From the NCBI RefSeq assembly GCF_011927825.1, contig NZ_JAATJI010000002.1:248001-312000 (forward strand): a stretch of DNA of 64,000 nucleotides, read 5' to 3'. Below, piece after piece: positions 33,501 to 43,219 of the stretch; the stretch's first letter is position 1, and each line of letters begins with the position of its first letter. A program made the translations under genes and the position numbers. The stretch comes from Polymorphobacter fuscus. Lineage in GTDB: Bacteria > Pseudomonadota > Alphaproteobacteria > Sphingomonadales > Sphingomonadaceae. The notes below the pieces were generated by a model that ran no database searches, had not been told where the DNA came from, and was given only the letters and a program-made list of their open reading frames with translations.

Positions 33501-35235
33501 GGCTTTCGCCGCGCTGCCGGCGGACCCGAGCGCGGCGTTGCCGACGGAAGGTATCGCGGCGCTGCCGGCGGAAGGCATTGCGGCGCTGCCGGCGATCGGC
33601 AGTTCGGTGCTGGTCGTCGGCGTGCTGGTGGTCGCAGTCACGGCGCTGGCGGATGCCGCGTCGCAGCGGCTGCGCATTCCCAATTCGATCCTGCTCTTGC
33701 TGGTCGGCGTGCTGCTGTCGTTCCTGCCGTTCATGCCGCAGGTGGTGATCGATCCCGAACTGGTGCTGATGCTGGCGTTGCCGCCGCTGATCTATACGTC
33801 GGGTGTCGGCATGAGCTGGCCAGGGTTTCGCCAGAATTTGCGGCCCATCCTGCTGCTCGCCATCGGGCTGGTGGTGGTCACCGCTGCGGCCGTTGCCGGC
33901 GCGGTCCACTGGCTGCTCGGCGTGCCCTGGGCGGTAGCGTTCATCCTGGGGGCAGTGGTGTCGCCGCCCGATCCGGTGGCGCCGATGGCGATCGCCCGCA
34001 CCCTGTCCGTGCCGCAAAAGCTGCTCACCATCCTGGAGGGCGAAGGGCTGATCAACGATGCGACGGCGCTGATCCTGCTCAGCTTTGCAGTAACGGCAGC
34101 GGTGACGGGGACGTTCTCGCTGCCGGCGGCGCTGGTCGATTTTGTCGTGGTCATCCTCGCTGAGCTGGCGTGGGGCTATGCCGTCGGCTGGGCGCTGCTG
34201 CGGCTGCGCCACCGCGTCGGCAGCCCGCAGATCGAGATCATGCTGGCGCTGCTGACGCCGTTCGTCGCCTTCTGGCCGCCGCACTGGCTGGGCGGGTCGG
34301 GCGTCATCGCGGCGTTGGCAGCAGGGCTGTACGTCAGCTGGCAGGGGCCGCGCTTCATTTCGCCTGCGACGCGCCTGCAGGGCTATTTCGTCTGGGGGCT
34401 GATCGCCCATGGCCTTGAGGGGCTGGTGTTCGTGCTCACCGGGCTGCAGGCGCAGCGCATCGCGTCGGGGCTGGATCAGGGCGGCTGGCAGCGGGTCGCG
34501 GTCGCCGGCGCGGTGGTCAGCCTCGTCGTCATCGTCGTGCGCTTCCTGTGGGTATTTCCGGCGACCTATCTGCCGCGCTGGCTGTCGCCCGCGCTGCGCC
34601 GGCGCGACCCCTATCCGCCTTGGCAGCAGACCTTCTTCATCGGCTTCACCGGCATCCGCGGCGCCATTTCACTGGTCGCGGCGCTGTCGATCCCGTTCGT
34701 CGCCGGCGAGGCGGCCTTTCCGGAACGCGAATTGATCCTGTTCACCACCTTCTGCGTCATCGTGGTGACGCTGGTCGGGCAGGGGTTGAGCCTGCCCTGG
34801 CTGCTGCCCCGGCTGGGGCTGGTCGCGGCCGGTCGGGCTGAGGCGGCGGCGAACAAGGCGCGCGAGGTGCAGGCGCGGATCCTGGGGGTTGAGGCGGTGC
34901 TGGCGGCGCTCGACAAGCTGGCGGCGGCCGGGGCCGATCCCGCCGCCGTGGCGGTGCTGCGCCGTCACCATGGCGACCGGTTGGCCGAATATGTCGGCAC
35001 CGCCGAAGCGCAGGCGAAGGGCAGCACGGTCGCCACCGACGCCCGCTTGCAGGCGCGGCTGATCCACGCCGAACGCCGGTGCATCGCGCGCCTTTATGCC
35101 GAGCGCCGCATCACCGACGACGCCCGCCGGCGCGTCGAGCGCGAGCTCGACCTGGAAGATGCGCGCAATCGCCATGCCCTTGAAAGCGCGACGGGCAACC
35201 GGCTCGCCGACCCGGAAATCGAAGCGCTGTTCTGA
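33490..35235 (+). CDS. CPA1 family sodium/proton antiporter
   Basis: A 581-residue protein with about 12 membrane helices. The catalytic Asn-Asp pair is in [15 protein letters not shown] (about residue 195). [12 protein letters not shown] and [19 protein letters not shown] are further CPA1 signatures. A 110-residue cytoplasmic tail follows the last helix. The first 37 residues consist of imperfect AALPAEG-type repeats not normal for the family. The ATG at 33490 overlaps the ruvB end by 11 bases. An internal start near the first helix cannot be excluded. It exports Na+ or K+ for protons. Confidence 0.9.
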   Translation: MWTEAFAALPADPSAALPTEGIAALPAEGIAALPAIGSSVLVVGVLVVAVTALADAASQRLRIPNSILLLLVGVLLSFLPFMPQVVIDPELVLMLALPPLIYTSGVGMSWPGFRQNLRPILLLAIGLVVVTAAAVAGAVHWLLGVPWAVAFILGAVVSPPDPVAPMAIARTLSVPQKLLTILEGEGLINDATALILLSFAVTAAVTGTFSLPAALVDFVVVILAELAWGYAVGWALLRLRHRVGSPQIEIMLALLTPFVAFWPPHWLGGSGVIAALAAGLYVSWQGPRFISPATRLQGYFVWGLIAHGLEGLVFVLTGLQAQRIASGLDQGGWQRVAVAGAVVSLVVIVVRFLWVFPATYLPRWLSPALRRRDPYPPWQQTFFIGFTGIRGAISLVAALSIPFVAGEAAFPERELILFTTFCVIVVTLVGQGLSLPWLLPRLGLVAAGRAEAAANKAREVQARILGVEAVLAALDKLAAAGADPAAVAVLRRHHGDRLAEYVGTAEAQAKGSTVATDARLQARLIHAERRCIARLYAERRITDDARRRVERELDLEDARNRHALESATGNRLADPEIEALF

Positions 35236-36876
35236 TCAGGACCGCGTGCTGACCGGGTCGAGCACCGTGTCCCTCGCAACTGCCGCCAGCCGGGGATAGT
35301 CGGTGGTATAGTGCAGCCCGCGGCTTTCCTTGCGGGCGCGCGCCGAACGGACGATCAGATCGGCGACGTTTACGAGGTTGCGCAGCTCGATGAGATCGGG
35401 CGTGACGCGGAAATTGCCGTAATAGTCGGCGACTTCCTTGCGCAGCAGCTTGACCCGATGGGCGGCGCGTTCCAGCCGCTTGTCGGTGCGCACGATGCCG
35501 ACATAGTCCCACATGAAGCGGCGCAGCTCGTCCCAATTATGGGCGACGACGACTTCCTCGTCGGAATCGGTGACACGGCTTTCGTCCCATGGACGGATGG
35601 CGGGAACGAGCCCCTGCGCATCCCAGCAGGCGCCGATATCGTCGGCAACCGCCTGGCCGAAGACCAGGCATTCGAGGATCGAATTCGACGCCAGGCGGTT
35701 GGCGCCATGAAGGCCCGACTGGGTGACTTCGCCCGCTGCCCACAGCCCGGCAAGGTCGGTGCGGCCGGCAAGATCGACCATCACGCCGCCGCAGGAATAA
35801 TGCGCTGCCGGCACCACCGGGATCGGCTGGACCGTGCAATCGATGCCGAGCTCGATGAGGCGGGCGTGGATCATCGGGAAATGGTGCCGGACGAAATCGG
35901 CGCCGAGATGCGCGATATCGAGCAGGACATGGTCGAGGCCGAGGCGCTTCATTTCGGCGTCGATGGCACGGGCGACGACATCGCGGGGGGCGAGCTCGAG
36001 CCGGTCGTCGTAGCGCTGCATGAAGCGCGTGCCATCGGGGAGCTTGAGGTGGCCGCCTTCGCCGCGGGCGGCTTCGGTGATGAGGAAGTTCTTGACGGTG
36101 GGGTGGAACAGGCAGGTCGGGTGGAACTGGTTGAATTCCATGTTCGAAACGCGGCAGCCGGCGCGCCAGGCCATGGCGATGCCATCGCCCGTCGAGCCAT
36201 CGGGATTGGTCGAATATTGATAGACCCGGCTGGCGCCGCCGGTAGCGAGCACCACTGCCTTGCCGACGAAACATTCGACCCGGCGGCTGGCGATGTTGAA
36301 GGCATAGACGCCGTGGCAGGCGCGCGCCGCAAAGCGTTCGCCTTCGACATGGGCGGAGGTGACGAGGTCGATCGCCACCATGCCGGGGACGAGCGTGATA
36401 TTGGGGTGGGCGACGGCGGCGGCCTGCAGTGCCTGCTGCACGGCAAAGCCCGTGCTGTCATCGACATGGACGATGCGGCGGTGGCTGTGGCCGCCTTCGC
36501 GCGTCAGGTGCCAGCGTTCGGACAGCGTGTCGCCGGGGTTGAAGGGTACGCCCAATGCTGCCAGCCGGTCGATCGCGGCGGCGGCATTCTCGACGACGAA
36601 TTCGACCGTGGCGCGGTGGTTGAGCCCGGCGCCGGCGACCATCGTGTCCTCGATGTGACTTTCGAAGGTGTCGCCGGCTTCGAGAACCGCGGCGATCCCG
36701 CCCTGCGCCCAGCTCGTCGAGCCGCCGTCGAGGTTGCCCTTGGCGAGGACGGCGACCTTGAAGCGCGTCGCCAAGGTGAGCGCGGCGGTCAGGCCGGCAG
36801 CGCCCGAGCCAAGGACGATGACGTCATAGATCTGGGCGTCTGGCGCGGGCGAGTCGGGCGTGAACGTGTCGGGCAT
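35236..36876 (-). CDS. nadB: L-aspartate oxidase
   Basis: A 546-residue FAD enzyme converting L-aspartate to iminoaspartate, the first step of de novo NAD synthesis. The FAD motif VLGSGAAGLTAAL is at residues 21-33. The substrate-site region GGHSHRRIVHVDDSTG, the MEFNQFHPT motif and GLHGANRLASNSILE are conserved. The C-terminal helical domain is complete. nadA and nadC are not adjacent. The stop codon abuts that of the convergent antiporter with no gap. Confidence 0.95.
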   Translation of the reverse strand: MPDTFTPDSPAPDAQIYDVIVLGSGAAGLTAALTLATRFKVAVLAKGNLDGGSTSWAQGGIAAVLEAGDTFESHIEDTMVAGAGLNHRATVEFVVENAAAAIDRLAALGVPFNPGDTLSERWHLTREGGHSHRRIVHVDDSTGFAVQQALQAAAVAHPNITLVPGMVAIDLVTSAHVEGERFAARACHGVYAFNIASRRVECFVGKAVVLATGGASRVYQYSTNPDGSTGDGIAMAWRAGCRVSNMEFNQFHPTCLFHPTVKNFLITEAARGEGGHLKLPDGTRFMQRYDDRLELAPRDVVARAIDAEMKRLGLDHVLLDIAHLGADFVRHHFPMIHARLIELGIDCTVQPIPVVPAAHYSCGGVMVDLAGRTDLAGLWAAGEVTQSGLHGANRLASNSILECLVFGQAVADDIGACWDAQGLVPAIRPWDESRVTDSDEEVVVAHNWDELRRFMWDYVGIVRTDKRLERAAHRVKLLRKEVADYYGNFRVTPDLIELRNLVNVADLIVRSARARKESRGLHYTTDYPRLAAVARDTVLDPVSTRS

Positions 36877-36932
36877 CTGCGGGTATGCTCATGCTGGCGA
36901 GGCAGTTGGCCGGCAGGACGCTCCCCCCGGCC

Positions 36933-36953
36933 CCCTCCCTGGCAGGGAGGGGA
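36933..36953 (-). terminator. Hairpin downstream of the ABC ATPase gene
   Basis: A 9-bp perfect stem CCCCTCCCT/AGGGAGGGG with a three-base loop lies two bases past the ATPase stop on the minus strand. It resembles the hairpins of the 5254-5376 repeat. No T tract follows. Confidence 0.45.
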
Positions 36954-36955
36954 GG

Positions 36956-37867
36956 CTAGCTGCGGGTGAGTTCGAGGAACACGTCTTCGAGATCGGCTTC
37001 CTGGGTGGAGACGTCGACGACGCCGAGGCCGGCGGCCGCCACGGCCGCCAGCACCTGGCCGGCGTTGCGGCTGCGTTTGTCATAGGTCAGCACCAGCATC
37101 CGGTCGCCCTTCAGTTCGGTGCGTTCCTCGAGCCCCGGCGGCACGTCCGCCAGATCGCGATCGACGGTGACGATCAGCTTCTTGTCGCCGGCGGTCGACA
37201 GCAACACCGAGGTCAGGTCGTTGGCGACGACCTGGCCGTTGTTGATGATGGCGATGCGATCGCACAGCGCCTCGGCTTCTTCCAGATAATGCGTCGTCAG
37301 GACAACGGTGGTGCCCTGGGCGTGGAGGGTGCGGACATAGTCCCACAGCTGCTGGCGCAGCTCGATATCGACGCCGGCGGTCGGCTCGTCGAGCACCAGC
37401 ACCGGCGGGTTGTGGACCAGTGCCTTGGCGACCAGCAGCCGGCGTTTCATGCCGCCCGACAGGGTGCGCGAATAGACATGCGCCTTGTCCTCCAGGTGCA
37501 CGGCGCGGAGCAGTTCCATGCTGCGGCGCTTCGCCTTAGGGACGCCGAACAGCCCGGCCTGGAGTTCCAGCGTTTCAAAGGGGGTGAAGAAGGCATCGAA
37601 CACCAGTTCCTGCGGGACGATGCCGATGCTGGCCTTGGCGTTGCGCGGGTGGTCGGTGATGTCGAAGCCCCAGATGTCGGCGCGGCCGGCGGTCTTGTTG
37701 ACGAGCCCGGCGAGGATGTTGATCATCGTCGACTTGCCGGCGCCATTGGGGCCGAGCAGTCCGAACATGCTGCCGCGCGGGATTTCGAGGTCGATGCCGC
37801 GCAGCGCCTGCTTGCCGCCGGCATAGGTCTTTTCCAGGCCGCGGATGGAAATGGCGGATTGCGTCAT
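36956..37867 (-). CDS. ABC transporter ATP-binding protein (DrrA/CcmA-like)
   Basis: A 303-residue ATPase. Walker A is GPNGAGKST (about residues 39-47), the Q-loop is IVPQEL, the signature is TLSGGMKRRL, Walker B is VLVLDEPTAGVD, and the H-loop is LTTHYLEE. The C-terminal 80 residues form the accessory domain seen in DrrA/YadG-type exporters. The matching membrane subunit would normally be next door but is absent downstream, where a hairpin and nadB follow. Upstream is an unrelated TonB receptor. The substrate is unknown. Confidence 0.9.
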   Translation of the reverse strand: MTQSAISIRGLEKTYAGGKQALRGIDLEIPRGSMFGLLGPNGAGKSTMINILAGLVNKTAGRADIWGFDITDHPRNAKASIGIVPQELVFDAFFTPFETLELQAGLFGVPKAKRRSMELLRAVHLEDKAHVYSRTLSGGMKRRLLVAKALVHNPPVLVLDEPTAGVDIELRQQLWDYVRTLHAQGTTVVLTTHYLEEAEALCDRIAIINNGQVVANDLTSVLLSTAGDKKLIVTVDRDLADVPPGLEERTELKGDRMLVLTYDKRSRNAGQVLAAVAAAGLGVVDVSTQEADLEDVFLELTRS

Positions 37868-38034
37868 GCGTCGGGGATAGGCGTGGGCGCGGGGGCGGGC
37901 AAGGGGCGCTTTGTTGCAGGTGGATCACGCGAGCACGCAGGGGCGAAGCCCATGCCGACGTCAGACGAGGCGGCGGGGGAGTAGTCCCGCCGCCTCGCTG
38001 GCGGTCTTGCGCCTGTCGGCGCGCGGCGCGGCGA

Positions 38035-40374
38035 CTAGAAGCGGTAGAGGCCCTCCACGCCGAACAGCCGCGGCAGGCCGCGAATGAAGGTCGGGATGCC
38101 GAACGACCCGCCGGTGTTGCCGGCATCGAGGACATAGTCCTTGTTGAGCAGGTTGGTCGCAAAGCCGAGCAGCTGCCATTTGCCGTCGGGGTCCTGGACG
38201 CCGGCGCGCAAATTGACCAGCGTGACCGGGCCTTGCGACGTGACCGGGTTGTTGGGCAGTTCGAAGAACACGCTGCTGCGATAGGTGACGGTGGGGGTCG
38301 CGAACAGCTCGATCCCGGGCGTCAGCGGCACGGTCAGCGTGCCGCCGGCGGCGCCCTGCCATTCCGACTGGAGGCGGAAGCGATCGCCCGAGAAGGTCGG
38401 ATAGGCCGGGTTCTCATCGACGCGGGCGTCGATATAGGCGCCATTGGCGAACAGCTTGAGGTTGCTGCCGACACGTGCCGCGACTTCGGCCTCCACACCC
38501 TTGTTCGTCGCGCTGCCGGCGCTGACCGTCAGGTTGGGCAGGCCGGGGCGGACGAGGCTGACCTGGAAGTCCTTGTACTTCATGTAGAAGGCGCCGACGC
38601 TGCCCGAGATCGGGCCGGAGAAGAACTTCACCCCGGCTTCGTAGTTGGTGACGATTTCGGCGCCGACATCGGTGCGGTTGGGAAGGCCGCCGGCGCGCGC
38701 GCCGAGCTGCACCACCGGCGAGCGGCGACCGCGCGAATAGGTGGCGTAAAGATTGGCGAAATCGGTCGCCTTCCACAGGATGTTGGCACGCGGCAGAAAG
38801 GCCTGGAAATCGCCCTGCGCTTCGAAGGTTTCGCCCTTGGTGTCGATCTGGCCGGGCACCAGCGCCGCGCCCGACAGCACGGCGTTGGGAACGCGGGCGA
38901 AGAAGAAGCTGGTGCGGTCTTCGATCAGCAGGCGGGCGCCGGCGGTCAGTTCCAGGCTGGGCACCGGGATCCAGGTCACGTCGGCGAAGGTCGAATAGGT
39001 GGTGATACGCGCCGAATTCTTGAATTCGGAGCTGTAGGGGATGACCGTGGCCCGGCCGCCGGTGGCGATCGCCGTGGCGCGCGACGCGGTCACGACGCCG
39101 GCGGCGTTGATGCAGCCAAGGCCCGGAAACGCCGGCGCGGCCGTGCGTGCGGTGGCGCAGGCGAGGAACGTGCCTTCTTCCGACGAGAAGGGCACCCGCT
39201 GCGACCCGGTTTCGTGAAAGACGTTGAAGCCGGCAAAGGCGCGCAGGGTTTCGCCGGCATAGTTGATCCGGGTTTCGCTGCTGATCTGTTCGCCGCGGGC
39301 ATCTTCGGCGAATTCGAGGAACCAGGCCTGGGTGCCGTCGGCATCGAAGACTTCGTTCGAATCGAAGCGGCGATAGCCGATGATCTGGGTGATGCTGGTG
39401 GTGTCGGACAGATTGTACCGCGCCGTCAGGTTGACGTCATAGACGTTGCGGACAAGCTCGGGCTCCGGCCCGCCGAGGACCGCCTCGCTGAGCGGCGAGC
39501 CCGAGACTTCGGCGAAGGTGAATGGCGAGGTGTTGCCGCCGGTCGGGGCATAGGTGCCCGATTTGAAGGCGGTGCCGGGTGCCCGCTGGCCGTCATAGGT
39601 GCCGACGAGGTCGATCAGCAGATCGTCCTTGTCATAGCGCAGCGACAGGCGCGCGCCATATTGGCCCTGGCCGTTCAGGTCGTCACGGACCGGGCCATTG
39701 GGCGTCTGCGAGCCCGGGCGGCCGGCGATATTCTCGACAACGCCGTCGCGCAGCTTCACCCCGAAGGCGAGGCGGGCGCTGAGCACATCGCCGCCGAGGT
39801 TGAAATAGCCATCGACCCGGCGCTGGTTGTAATTGCCATAGGCGGCACGCAGCGCGGCGCTGGTGGTCTTTTCGGGCTTGGCGGTGATGATGCTGACCGC
39901 GCCGACGGCAGCGGCGGTGCCGAACAGCGTTGCCTGCGGGCCCTTGACGACTTCGATGCGCTCAAGGTCGTACAGGTCGAAATATGACCCGCGCGAGCGG
40001 CTGACATCGACGCCATTGAGATAGACGGTGACGGCCGGTGCGCCCTGCGAGGATCCCGAGTCCGAGGTGACGCCGCGGATGACGAAGCCGGGGTTGTTGG
40101 GGCTCTGTTCCTGGATGTTGAGGCCGGGGACGAAGCCGGCCAGCTGGTCGAACTGGGTGACGCCAAGCTCGCGCAGCGTGGCGCCGCTGAAGGCGGTGAT
40201 GGTGATCGGCACTTCCGAAATCCGCTGTTCGCGCTTCTGCGCGGTGACAACGATGTCGTTGCTGTCGCCGATGGCGTCGCTGGCGTCGGCCAGCTGGGTT
40301 GCGGTCTGTGCGGCGAGCGGCGCGGTGATAAGCAGGCTGGTGACAGCCGCCGACGCCAGAAGAACGTGTCGCAT
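38035..40374 (-). CDS. TonB-dependent outer-membrane receptor (sphingomonad type)
   Basis: A 779-residue receptor. The signal peptide (to AAQ, residue 23) is followed by the TonB-box-like DIVVTAQKREQRISEVPITI. The plug contains FVIRGVTSDSGSSQGAPAV, VYLNGVDVSRSRGSYFDLYD and RIEVVKGPQATLFG. A barrel of about 620 residues ends in YRF. This group is abundant in Sphingomonadales and takes up varied ligands, often carbohydrates or aromatic compounds. No neighbouring enzyme hints at the substrate. It is transcribed alone from a 179-base divergent region shared with the zf-CHCC gene. Confidence 0.88.
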   Translation of the reverse strand: MRHVLLASAAVTSLLITAPLAAQTATQLADASDAIGDSNDIVVTAQKREQRISEVPITITAFSGATLRELGVTQFDQLAGFVPGLNIQEQSPNNPGFVIRGVTSDSGSSQGAPAVTVYLNGVDVSRSRGSYFDLYDLERIEVVKGPQATLFGTAAAVGAVSIITAKPEKTTSAALRAAYGNYNQRRVDGYFNLGGDVLSARLAFGVKLRDGVVENIAGRPGSQTPNGPVRDDLNGQGQYGARLSLRYDKDDLLIDLVGTYDGQRAPGTAFKSGTYAPTGGNTSPFTFAEVSGSPLSEAVLGGPEPELVRNVYDVNLTARYNLSDTTSITQIIGYRRFDSNEVFDADGTQAWFLEFAEDARGEQISSETRINYAGETLRAFAGFNVFHETGSQRVPFSSEEGTFLACATARTAAPAFPGLGCINAAGVVTASRATAIATGGRATVIPYSSEFKNSARITTYSTFADVTWIPVPSLELTAGARLLIEDRTSFFFARVPNAVLSGAALVPGQIDTKGETFEAQGDFQAFLPRANILWKATDFANLYATYSRGRRSPVVQLGARAGGLPNRTDVGAEIVTNYEAGVKFFSGPISGSVGAFYMKYKDFQVSLVRPGLPNLTVSAGSATNKGVEAEVAARVGSNLKLFANGAYIDARVDENPAYPTFSGDRFRLQSEWQGAAGGTLTVPLTPGIELFATPTVTYRSSVFFELPNNPVTSQGPVTLVNLRAGVQDPDGKWQLLGFATNLLNKDYVLDAGNTGGSFGIPTFIRGLPRLFGVEGLYRF

Positions 40375-40553
40375 GAATTTGCCCCTGATTTGCGCAACGG
40401 GTGAATGAGCTGTTGCTGCGCTGCAGCGGGGCGATGACGCATCGACATGACCGGCGCGTTACGAAAGGATTGCGGTTCTGCGACAGTTTTGGCGTGGGCG
40501 CGAAGGCGCCGTGGTGTCGTGACTTGCTGCATCCGGCTTGTTAAGGAAGGGTC

Positions 40554-40739
40554 ATGGAAACGATTCCGCCGCCCGAGATCTTTGTTGCCGATGCGGCCCG
40601 CGTCGTCTGCGACGGTGACGAGCACCGCGGGGATGGCCATCCCCGCGTCTGGCTGCAGATCGGCGCCGAAGGCCATGCCGACTGCGGCTATTGCGACCGC
40701 CGTTTCATCCTCGCCGGCGGCCCGGCGGATCGCCGTTAG
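40554..40739 (+). CDS. zf-CHCC zinc-finger domain protein (NDUFS6-like)
   Basis: A 61-residue protein. The zinc ligands are read as Cys20 (VVCDGD), His29 (GDGHPRVW) and the CGYC pair at residues 44-47. In eukaryotes this domain is the complex I subunit NDUFS6. In alphaproteobacteria the short free-standing form is common and is presumed to serve complex I assembly. Its stop overlaps the GTG start of the next gene (TAGTG). Confidence 0.88.
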   Translation: METIPPPEIFVADAARVVCDGDEHRGDGHPRVWLQIGAEGHADCGYCDRRFILAGGPADRR

Positions 40740-41677
40740 TGCGGCCATTCGGCCTGCTGGCGGCTTTGTTGCCGGCGTTGACGGCCATCCCGGCGCAGGC
40801 CGCGGCAAATCCGCCCATGATCGTCATCAATGTCCTGCCCGGGGGCCAGCCGCACCTTCCGGCGCGGATCAAGGCGATCGACCTCGACACGCGCGTGGCG
40901 CTGAGCTTTGACACGGCGCTGGTCCTCAACACGCCGGCCGCGGAGCGCGCCGGGCTGAAGTCCTTTCCGCTCATCGGCAAGGGCAAGTTCGAAAACGCCA
41001 TGATCCCCGGCGGCGAAGCGCGGTTCCGCTGGAACCTGTTCGGCGTCACCCCCGCCGGCGCGGCCAAGGGGACGGTGCCGGTGGTCTGGGTCGACAAGGC
41101 GGTTGCGGCCGATGCCGACGGCGTGCTGCCCGCATCGGTGATCAAGGCCGATCGGATCATCTTCGATTTGGGTCCGCAGGCGCCGGCGGCGAAGGTCCGC
41201 ACCATCCTGCGCAAGAGCGGCGGCAGCGTGCTGATGAAGACCAGGATCGGCGATGAGACGATCAATGTCGCGCTGGAACTCAACTCGCCCGATACGGTTA
41301 TGAACGCGCGGGCAGCGGCGGCGCTCGCCGGGGCCGGGCTGGTCAAACGCGCCGGGGACGTCGGCTTCTGGCGGCCGTTTCCCGGCGTGTCGCTGCCGTT
41401 CGAGCGGATGGTGCCGACTGCCGGTGCGGCCATTCTCGGCCTGCCGCTGGTGCGACCGGCGGTGCGGATCACCGAGGCGCAGGCCAGGGAGATCGATTCG
41501 CGCGCCAGGGCCGGCACCAGCACGGCCAGCGATGACGACGACGCCATTACCGTCACCGCCAGCCGCAAGCGCGGCCGCGACCCCTGGATCCTGATCGGCC
41601 GCGATGTGCTGAACCAGTGTTCGCGGATCGTCTTCGATCGGCCCGGCAAGGCGTGGGTGCTGACCTGCGCCTTTTGA
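40739..41677 (+). CDS. Secreted protein, possibly a degenerate retropepsin-like fold
   Basis: A 312-residue protein. The GTG at 40739 overlaps the preceding stop and starts a clear signal peptide (PFGLLAALLPALTAIPAQAAA). I do not recognise a named family. The segment LSFDTALVLNTPAAERAGL and the end IGRDVLNQCSRIVFD look like the two halves of retropepsin-type folds, where a DTGA motif and a GxDxL motif occur, but no DTG catalytic triad is present. A middle stretch, ALELNSPDTVMNARAAAALAGAGL, repeats the first pattern. Function is unknown. Confidence 0.65.
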   Translation: MRPFGLLAALLPALTAIPAQAAANPPMIVINVLPGGQPHLPARIKAIDLDTRVALSFDTALVLNTPAAERAGLKSFPLIGKGKFENAMIPGGEARFRWNLFGVTPAGAAKGTVPVVWVDKAVAADADGVLPASVIKADRIIFDLGPQAPAAKVRTILRKSGGSVLMKTRIGDETINVALELNSPDTVMNARAAAALAGAGLVKRAGDVGFWRPFPGVSLPFERMVPTAGAAILGLPLVRPAVRITEAQAREIDSRARAGTSTASDDDDAITVTASRKRGRDPWILIGRDVLNQCSRIVFDRPGKAWVLTCAF

Positions 41678-41733
41678 GCCGTTGATGTCGCGTACCGGTT
41701 TCCATGGCCAGTCCGAGCCCCTATATCGGCCCC

Positions 41734-43164
41734 ATGAGCAGCTTTGACCCCCAGACGATCTTCTATGGCGACAACGGGCTCGACCCCGGCCGCACCGAGC
41801 GGCTGGTCGCCGATGCGCTGAACGGCTGCGACGACGGCGAACTCTACCTGCAATATGCAGTGTCGGAGAGCTTTGCTTTCGACGACGGCCGGCTCAAGGC
41901 GGCGACCTTCGACACGCAGAAGGGTTTCGGCCTGCGCGGTGTCGCCGGCGAAATGACCGCCTTTGCCCATGCCAATGAATTGTCGGACGCGGCCATCCTG
42001 CGTGCTGCCGATACTATCCGCGTCGTGCGCGACGGCCATGGCGGGACGATGGCGCTGGCGCCGCAGCGGACCAATGCCAAACGCTATGGCGACGCCAACC
42101 CGCTCGACGGCATCGATTTTTCGAAGAAGGTCGCGCTGATGCAGACCATCGATGCTGCGGCACGGGCGCGTGACCCGCGGGTGGTGCAGGTGTCTGCCAG
42201 CCTGATCGGCAGCTGGAGCGTGGTCGAGATCATCCGCGCCGACGGTCACCGCGTCCGCGACGTGCGGCCGCTGGTCCGGCTCAATGTGCAGATCGTTGCC
42301 GAAAAGAACGGCCGGCGCGAAACCGGCGTTCATGGCCTTGGCGGACGCTATCTTTACGACAGCCTGTTCGACCCGGCGCAGTGGAACGGCGCCATCGACA
42401 TTGCGCTGGCCAATGCGCTGGTCAACCTGGACGCGGTGGCGGCGCCGGCGGGCGAAATGACCGTCGTGCTCGGGCCGGGCTGGCCGGGCATCCTCCTCCA
42501 CGAGGCCATAGGGCACGGGCTGGAAGGCGATTTCAACCGCAAGGGCACCAGCGCCTTTTCGGGCCGGATCGGCGAGCGTGTGGCGGCCAAGGGTGTCACC
42601 GTCGTCGATGACGGCAGCATCGACAACCGACGCGGCTCGCTGACCGTCGACGATGAAGGCACGCCGACCGAACGGACCGTGCTGATCGAGGACGGCATCC
42701 TGAAAGGCTATATGCAGGACCGGCTCAACGCGCGGCTGATGGGGGTGGCGCCGACGGGCAATGGCCGGCGCGAATCCTTCGCCCATGCGCCGATGGTGCG
42801 GATGACCAATACCTTCATGGAAAACGGCACCGAGGACCCCGGCGAAATCCTGCGGTCGGCGAAATCGGGCATCTATGCAAAAAGCTTCGGGGGCGGGCAG
42901 GTCGACATCACCAGCGGCAAGTTCGTGTTTTCGTGCACCGAGGCCTATCGCATCGAGAATGGCCGGATCGGCGCGCCGATCAAGGGCGCGACGCTGATCG
43001 GCAATGGCCCCGACGCGCTGACGCGGGTGCGGGCGATCGGCAACGACTTCGCGCTCGATGAAGGCGTCGGCATGTGCGGCAAGGGCGGGCAAAGCGTTCC
43101 CGCCGGCGTCGGCCAGCCGACCCTGCTGATCGAGGGGCTGACGGTCGGCGGCACGGCCGCATGA
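41734..43164 (+). CDS. tldD: TldD metalloprotease subunit
   Basis: A 476-residue protein. The HExxxH zinc motif is in LLHEAIGHGLEGDFNRKG. The family segments YMQDRLNARLMG, GNGRRESFAHAPMVRMTNT, GGGQVDITSGKFVF and GVGMCGKGGQ are present. With TldE (PmbA) it forms a heterodimeric peptidase that unfolds and digests peptides and matures some modified peptides. tldE is not in the window. I chose the ATG at 41734; an in-frame ATG at 41704 would add ten residues. Confidence 0.93.
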   Translation: MSSFDPQTIFYGDNGLDPGRTERLVADALNGCDDGELYLQYAVSESFAFDDGRLKAATFDTQKGFGLRGVAGEMTAFAHANELSDAAILRAADTIRVVRDGHGGTMALAPQRTNAKRYGDANPLDGIDFSKKVALMQTIDAAARARDPRVVQVSASLIGSWSVVEIIRADGHRVRDVRPLVRLNVQIVAEKNGRRETGVHGLGGRYLYDSLFDPAQWNGAIDIALANALVNLDAVAAPAGEMTVVLGPGWPGILLHEAIGHGLEGDFNRKGTSAFSGRIGERVAAKGVTVVDDGSIDNRRGSLTVDDEGTPTERTVLIEDGILKGYMQDRLNARLMGVAPTGNGRRESFAHAPMVRMTNTFMENGTEDPGEILRSAKSGIYAKSFGGGQVDITSGKFVFSCTEAYRIENGRIGAPIKGATLIGNGPDALTRVRAIGNDFALDEGVGMCGKGGQSVPAGVGQPTLLIEGLTVGGTAA

Positions 43165-43219
43165 TCGGCGCGCTTCCCTGAGCGGGGGGAGGCGGCGGAC
43201 GGAGCAGGAGGGGGGACGG

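Noticed and set aside
31182..33734. An 850-codon minus-strand frame opposite ruvB and overlapping the SDR and dipeptidase genes
   Set aside because: It has shadow composition and no family resemblance; ruvB and the two enzymes explain the same DNA.
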